Shown here piece after piece: positions 60,369 to 64,000 of a DNA stretch of 64,000 nt. Position 1 is the stretch's first letter. Each line of letters begins with the position of its first letter. Source of the stretch: CAIYTF01 sp963664845. Its GTDB lineage: Bacteria; Bacteroidota; Ignavibacteria; Ignavibacteriales; Ignavibacteriaceae. The notes below the pieces were generated by a model. It ran no database searches, was not told the origin of the DNA, and saw only the letters and a program-made list of their open reading frames with translations. The position numbers and the translations under genes were made by a program. Where the stretch lies: positions 4,278,001 through 4,342,000 of the forward strand of contig OY761615.1 in NCBI GenBank assembly GCA_963664845.1. Reading direction: 5' to 3'.

Positions 60369-60388
60369 TAAATTATCAAAATAAAATG

Positions 60389-61816
60389 CTACCGGCTGAC
60401 TCCGCTTATTGAAAGCAATGAATTTCCGTTTGGTCCTGATGATTTAAGTTTAATTGAAATCGGCTTGGCGATATTGATCGTATCTACTGAATCATATACC
60501 TGGAACTTAAACTTTGTATAATATTTGCTCTGCGTATCCGGCATCTCAAAACTTGTTTCCCCGGCTGTCTTCACGTTATCGCCCTCAACGGTTACGCTGA
60601 TATTGGTGCCTGGTGCCAGTGGATTCCCATTTTCATCCTTAACCTCAAACGTAAAATCCTGTGACCCTGCATTGGGGATATCGAAACTTGATGGTGAGAT
60701 AGTTAAAACCGGAATACCGGAAAACAGAATATCCATCGAGGTGGATATCGTCTGCGAATTTTCATCGGCCGTGGAAGCCGTTACCGTTGCAAATCCTGCT
60801 CCCCTCGTAGGGTGAATTGGTCGGGGTTCCGAAGATATCAGGCTCACTGTTCCGGCACCGATGGAAGACGTCTGGGCCATTCCTTCGATTATGCCGCCGG
60901 TTGTTGTAAAATAAACGGAGGTGTTGGGTTTTACCGGATTTCCGTAACGGTCTCCCAAATATGCAGTCAGTTTGTCCTGCTGGCCAAATATGTCATACCC
61001 CGCAAAATTCAGATACTGGGCTGCGATGCCGAAGTGGCTTTGCTGCGGCAGACCGCCAAAAATGGTATAACTGACCGGCAGTGAATAAATGCTGTGATCG
61101 GTAAGATCAACCTGTGCAATCACCTGCACCGGACCTGCCTTGGTGCCTGAGGTGAGCACAACAGTAGCCCGTCCGGTGGAATCGGTATAGACCAGTGAAG
61201 GTTGCGGACTGAGGAATTCACCGCCGTTTGGATGCCCGCCAAAACTGAATTTCACCAGCGTTGAGTGGCTGGCATCGATGGCATGCCCCAATGAATCCAC
61301 AACCTGGAACACGAGGCTTCCGGTTACCGGTGAGCCGGGACCCTGAATGCCAAGCGAAGTTGCAGACTGACTGTAAAGGTAAATTGCCGCCGGAGGACCG
61401 CTTTTGGTCGAAGCTGTTCCAACAAGAGAAAGGATTCGGTTGCCAAAATTGTTAACGGCGTTCTTGGCGACGTATCCGGTTAGCGTGTCCGGTTTATATC
61501 CGGTTTTGGTTGCAATAATAAGGACAGTTTTGCTGGTATCAATGTAGAATTGAATGGAATATTTTCCGTCCGTGCCTGTGTATCCCGAGGCAATTCCCGA
61601 TCCGTAATATATAGTGACGAACGCACTGTCCAGAACGGTTTTGGTGGCGGATTCAAGTATTATTCCGGTTACGGTAACGTTCGTGGTGCCGGTGCTGCCC
61701 CCGGTTCCTGAATTGTCTATTACTGGGTTGCTTGTTGACTGGCAACTCATAAAAAATAACAATGGAATAAGCGCCAAAACTGCTGCAATGAAGAAAAAAC
61801 CCGGATTTTGTTTCAT
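60389..61816 (-). CDS. lipoprotein with carboxypeptidase-regulatory-like and Ig-like (Big) domains
   Basis: 475 residues from ATG 61816 (AGGA just upstream); an in-frame upstream start at 61858 is less likely. The lipoprotein signal has lipobox 'LLFFMSC', giving a lipidated Cys. A CnaB/regulatory-like beta-sandwich follows ('VTGIILESATKTVLDSAFVTIYYG' region; 'GTDGKYSIQFYIDTSKT'), then two invasin-type Big_1 modules with the 'LVYTDSTGRATVVLTSGT' and 'GAGFATVTAST' strands and 'AYLGDRYGNPVKPNTSVYF'. A last beta domain contains 'FTFEVKDENGNPLAPGTNIS'. It is probably an outer-membrane anchored surface or adhesion protein. No enzyme motif seen. Transcribed alone. Confidence 0.82.
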   Translation of the reverse strand: MKQNPGFFFIAAVLALIPLLFFMSCQSTSNPVIDNSGTGGSTGTTNVTVTGIILESATKTVLDSAFVTIYYGSGIASGYTGTDGKYSIQFYIDTSKTVLIIATKTGYKPDTLTGYVAKNAVNNFGNRILSLVGTASTKSGPPAAIYLYSQSATSLGIQGPGSPVTGSLVFQVVDSLGHAIDASHSTLVKFSFGGHPNGGEFLSPQPSLVYTDSTGRATVVLTSGTKAGPVQVIAQVDLTDHSIYSLPVSYTIFGGLPQQSHFGIAAQYLNFAGYDIFGQQDKLTAYLGDRYGNPVKPNTSVYFTTTGGIIEGMAQTSSIGAGTVSLISSEPRPIHPTRGAGFATVTASTADENSQTISTSMDILFSGIPVLTISPSSFDIPNAGSQDFTFEVKDENGNPLAPGTNISVTVEGDNVKTAGETSFEMPDTQSKYYTKFKFQVYDSVDTINIAKPISIKLKSSGPNGNSLLSISGVSR

Positions 61817-61858
61817 ATTCCTAAGTCTGCTGATTGTAAAAAATAAAATTAGTCGCAT

Positions 61859-63015
61859 TAGCCTTTAATGTCAAGTAATAACTGAGTTTCTGACTGATTT
61901 GGCCGGATTATTTGCAATAGGGGAGTTGCGGTCCAGTATAATCTTTACAGGCTAATTGGTTCATCCATGACCCCTTCTGTGAATTGACGCTTTTGCTGAC
62001 ATGCCACTAATATTGTGCTGCATGCACGCCGATTTAATGCAGGCTGTCATTCCTGTCACGCAGTGACGGGAATCTGCCTAATCCGTGCTTTTCAAAAAGA
62101 CCATATGATTACACAGATGCCGAGCTTTACTGAGTTGAATGTGGGTTATTTGCCCGACCAGGTTCTAAATAATCATTCCTCCAAACTGCTGCTCAATTAA
62201 TTGCTAAGCCTTGTTACGCAAAATCAAAGATTGAATAGCCACGACTTTCAAGTCGTGGGATAGATGCACCCTCTAAATATTGGCTTTAGCCACTAACAGA
62301 GCTAAGATTTGTGGCTAAAGCCGATTTCAGCGGGTGAGAATGATCTACGAGCTGAAGCTCGTGGCAAGTCAATTGGAATAGTTGCGTAACATGAGTTACC
62401 AACCCAAATTTCATTTGCATTTCATTTTTTTTTTTTTCGTAAATTATATACGGAACTAAACAAATTAATAAACAAATTCTCCTGGGCGGGAACTGTTGTT
62501 TTGAGCAAGTGTTTTCGAATTTCGGCAAATTTTTCTTTTCTCCAAGTGCTTTCATGCATTGAAAGCATCCTTTTGTATTATCTCCCTTTTGCGCAAAGAA
62601 CATCCGCCGGGCCGCGTTATCCGGTTAATGTAGTATTCCCCAGTGAATATGTAATTTGCAATCCATCAAACACTATTGGGAAAAACATCCCTATACACAA
62701 TTTAACCCTGCAATCCGGAATGCTGTTCATGAAATATGAAAATGCAAAAAAGATTTGCAAAGCAATAATTTTATCAATTATTCGGCCCAAAACTTTACGT
62801 GGCATCGGTTGTTCGATTTATTCTGTTCCGCATTCGATACTCTTGGGAGTAAACTGCCCTTATGTATTTCGAATAATCCGGAATGAACTATAGACAATTG
62901 ATACGTTATCTTTCTGAGATCAAGGCGTGTAGCCTTTGGCAGGTGCATCTCTGATATGGTCGACCAACAGAACGATAAATATAAATTAATTGTCCATTAT
63001 TTAGAAGGAGATAGT
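61859..63015. other. long gap (1.16 kb) with family B copy 2 and an unlikely ORF
   Basis: Between divergent envelope genes. Contains a degenerate family A interior ('TGTCATTCCTGTCACG' with hairpin, about 62045-62080), the family B element 62210-62398 and a 13-base T run at 62425-62437. An open frame of 130 codons (62501-62893, TTG start) has no domain, no Shine-Dalgarno site and unusual composition, and I do not call it a gene. GAAGGAG at 63004-63010 is the ribosome-binding site for the last gene. Confidence 0.6.
62210..62398. mobile_element. MITE-like element, family B, copy 2 (inverted)
   Basis: The reverse complement of copy 1 at 56964-57157 along its whole length, with roughly one difference in nine bases by eye. 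The right end is intact, the exact complement of TAACTCATGTTACGCAA (62382-62398). The left end is partly eroded (TTGTTACGCAA). Some stems stay paired where the two copies differ: for example the CCACGACTT...AAGTCGTGG stem is perfect here but contains a G-U pair in copy 1. Confidence 0.85.
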
Positions 63016-64000
63016 ATGAAGTTTTCCGCTCAGCAACTATTCGCTTACCTGTTTTTGGGGATGACTCTCTGCGGTTATTGCCAGTCATATTTTGTTAGCC
63101 CTGCATTTTCTCATTCCAGCCTGCTAAGCGGTCAGGGAGGAACGGGGACATCGGTACTTACGGACGATCCCTTTGCGTTTTCTCTCAATCCGGCTCAGTT
63201 AGGTTCGTGGAGCAAAACCAACAACATCGGTTCACATTTTTATACTTCCAAAACCAATCTGTTTCTTGGTCGTGATGTCACGTTTGATAATCAGGCTGTT
63301 ACGATTGGTTTGAATCTGAAACAGGCAGTGCGCAATCTGGATATAAGTGTTGGATTTGGATTCATCAATTCCACGTTGGATCGTGGGACGAAGGGCTTTT
63401 CTTACATCGGTGGAACCGATCCCATTGTTGTCAGCAATCTCACCGATATTTATAAAGCATACGCTTTGGGAGTGGGGCTCCATTCATTTATCGACCTTTC
63501 CTTTGGGTTTACCTGGAAACACGGTACTCTTAATCACCCTGAAAATCCGGAGTATCTGAAATATACTGACGGAGACAGCAAGATTGATTTCTTTGATTAT
63601 GGTGTGCTTATGAATGTACCGTTGCATGAATATATACTTCCCGCTCAACGAATTGTCGAAGGATACGATCCGTTCATTAATCTGAGCATTGGATTGGTTC
63701 GTCGTAATCAGGGAGATAATATATATGTTGGAGCTGCTCGTGGTTATGCGGCGGGCCCGCGGCAGACAAACCTGGGCTACTCTCTCAACTTTGGCACTGA
63801 TGCAGCTTTCTGTAAACGGAAAGTAAAAGCATTCTCGGTTACATGGACAACCGAAGCCGAACGATTTCTTTATGAGAATTCTGCCGGAGCGGGTGACGAA
63901 GATATCCACTATGCCGGGGGGCTTGGCGGTATTTCGGTTATCAGGAATTTGATTGCAAGGAAGGGTGATGACCAAATAATGTGCCGCCGTGGTTTTGGGG
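63016..64000 (+). CDS. outer-membrane beta-barrel protein, 3'-truncated by the window edge
   Basis: Reading frame open from ATG 63016 to the right edge, 328 codons visible, with a strong GAAGGAG site. Signal peptide 'MKFSAQQLFAYLFLGMTLCG' ends near 'YCQ'. 'GQGGTGTSVLTDDPFAFSLNPAQLG' (seen here as 'DDPFAFSLNPAQLG' after a Gly-rich turn) is the NPA-type plug motif of FadL/PorV-like barrels of Bacteroidota. Alternating strands follow ('LDISVGFGFINSTLD', 'LGVGLHSFIDLSFGFTWKHG', 'FINLSIGLVRRNQG'). It may serve as a type IX secretion PorV-like component or a transporter; the C-terminus needed to judge lies outside. It is related in style to the 1054-2286 protein. Confidence 0.75.
   Translation, partial: MKFSAQQLFAYLFLGMTLCGYCQSYFVSPAFSHSSLLSGQGGTGTSVLTDDPFAFSLNPAQLGSWSKTNNIGSHFYTSKTNLFLGRDVTFDNQAVTIGLNLKQAVRNLDISVGFGFINSTLDRGTKGFSYIGGTDPIVVSNLTDIYKAYALGVGLHSFIDLSFGFTWKHGTLNHPENPEYLKYTDGDSKIDFFDYGVLMNVPLHEYILPAQRIVEGYDPFINLSIGLVRRNQGDNIYVGAARGYAAGPRQTNLGYSLNFGTDAAFCKRKVKAFSVTWTTEAERFLYENSAGAGDEDIHYAGGLGGISVIRNLIARKGDDQIMCRRGFG

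Larger units (their letters stand above)
59433..60388. other. repeat-filled gap (0.96 kb) between convergent genes
   Basis: No gene. Contents: degenerate family A ends ('GTGTCAACCTA' about 59488, 'GACAACTTAAC' about 59626, and an inverted 'GTTAAGTTGACG' about 60002). A cluster of short hairpins lies at about 59735-59905, including GCCCCGGCAGGGGC, GCTCC-AATC-GGAGC, CCAGGGGC-GT-CAGCCCCTGG and GCTCC-GAAA-GGAGC with 'GACATA' type tails. A segment about 60050-60130 resembles 7540-7620. At the right end is the terminator of the leftward lipoprotein gene. Confidence 0.65.

Noticed and set aside
62425..62437. 13-base T run considered as a phase-variation tract
   Set aside because: It is almost 600 bases from the nearest start codon and outside any recognised promoter.
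62501..62893. 130-codon open frame
   Set aside because: TTG start, no Shine-Dalgarno site, no recognisable domain, and it lies in a repeat-bearing gap.

Overview
The window looks like a chromosomal piece from a Gram-negative member of the Bacteroidota/Chlorobi assemblage, most likely an Ignavibacteria-type organism. Three things point there. A 1075-residue secreted protein ends in a type IX secretion sorting domain with the NYPNPFNP signature. There are several outer-membrane beta-barrel proteins, plus LolA and TatC. Unlike many Bacteroidetes, many genes carry clear Shine-Dalgarno sequences (AAGGAG or GGAG types). The taxon is an inference from these features. No rRNA, tRNA or CRISPR array was seen.

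Layout. 1-7.1 kb holds an envelope pair (beta-sandwich protein plus barrel), glyA-tatC-prenyl diphosphate synthase, and a convergent operon hisA - cyclic-nucleotide-binding protein - universal stress protein. 7.1-20.3 kb is an accessory-rich stretch. It carries the large type IX secreted protein, the translation factor ettA, a Spy/CpxP-like His-Gly-rich lipoprotein, a NADase-type glycan-binding/Hint fusion, a NicO-like metal transporter, a pilin-like protein, a truncated DUF1016 nuclease and a DUF3800 protein. These are separated by long repeat-filled gaps. 20.3-26.1 kb is a five-gene cassette: two SGNH-fold esterase-like proteins, an acyl-AMP ligase, an acyl carrier protein and an AlgI/DltB-type MBOAT acyltransferase. 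Its logic matches the Dlt (D-alanylation) pathway and suggests an envelope O-acylation system with a dedicated acyl donor.

26.1-28 kb holds a DUF559 endonuclease between inverted GC-rich repeats, followed by a tandem repeat interrupted by a MITE. 28-36.6 kb is housekeeping: NAD-type isocitrate dehydrogenase, MFS exporter, Dus, PAP2-like protein, a PolX whose polymerase active site appears lost, apt, rsmI and lysine 6-aminotransferase. 36.9-47.8 kb is the conserved translation/RNA operon rimP-nusA-infB-rbfA-truB-ribF-rpsO-pnp-rng. 47.8-56.8 kb continues on the same strand with transaldolase, gcvT, comB, ftsK, lolA, a flippase-like protein, a barrel, uppP and a cyclophilin. 57-59.4 kb holds holA, a DUF971 gene and a SpoU-family methyltransferase. 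The last part has a lipoprotein with Ig-like domains and a barrel protein cut by the right edge.

At least two MITE-like repeat families occupy the gaps. Family A has TGGTGTCAACTTA or GCATAGGCGTCAACTTA inverted ends. Family B has TAACTCATGTTACGCAA ends and is present as two oppositely oriented copies flanking holA to the Ig-like lipoprotein. No transposase for either is in the window.
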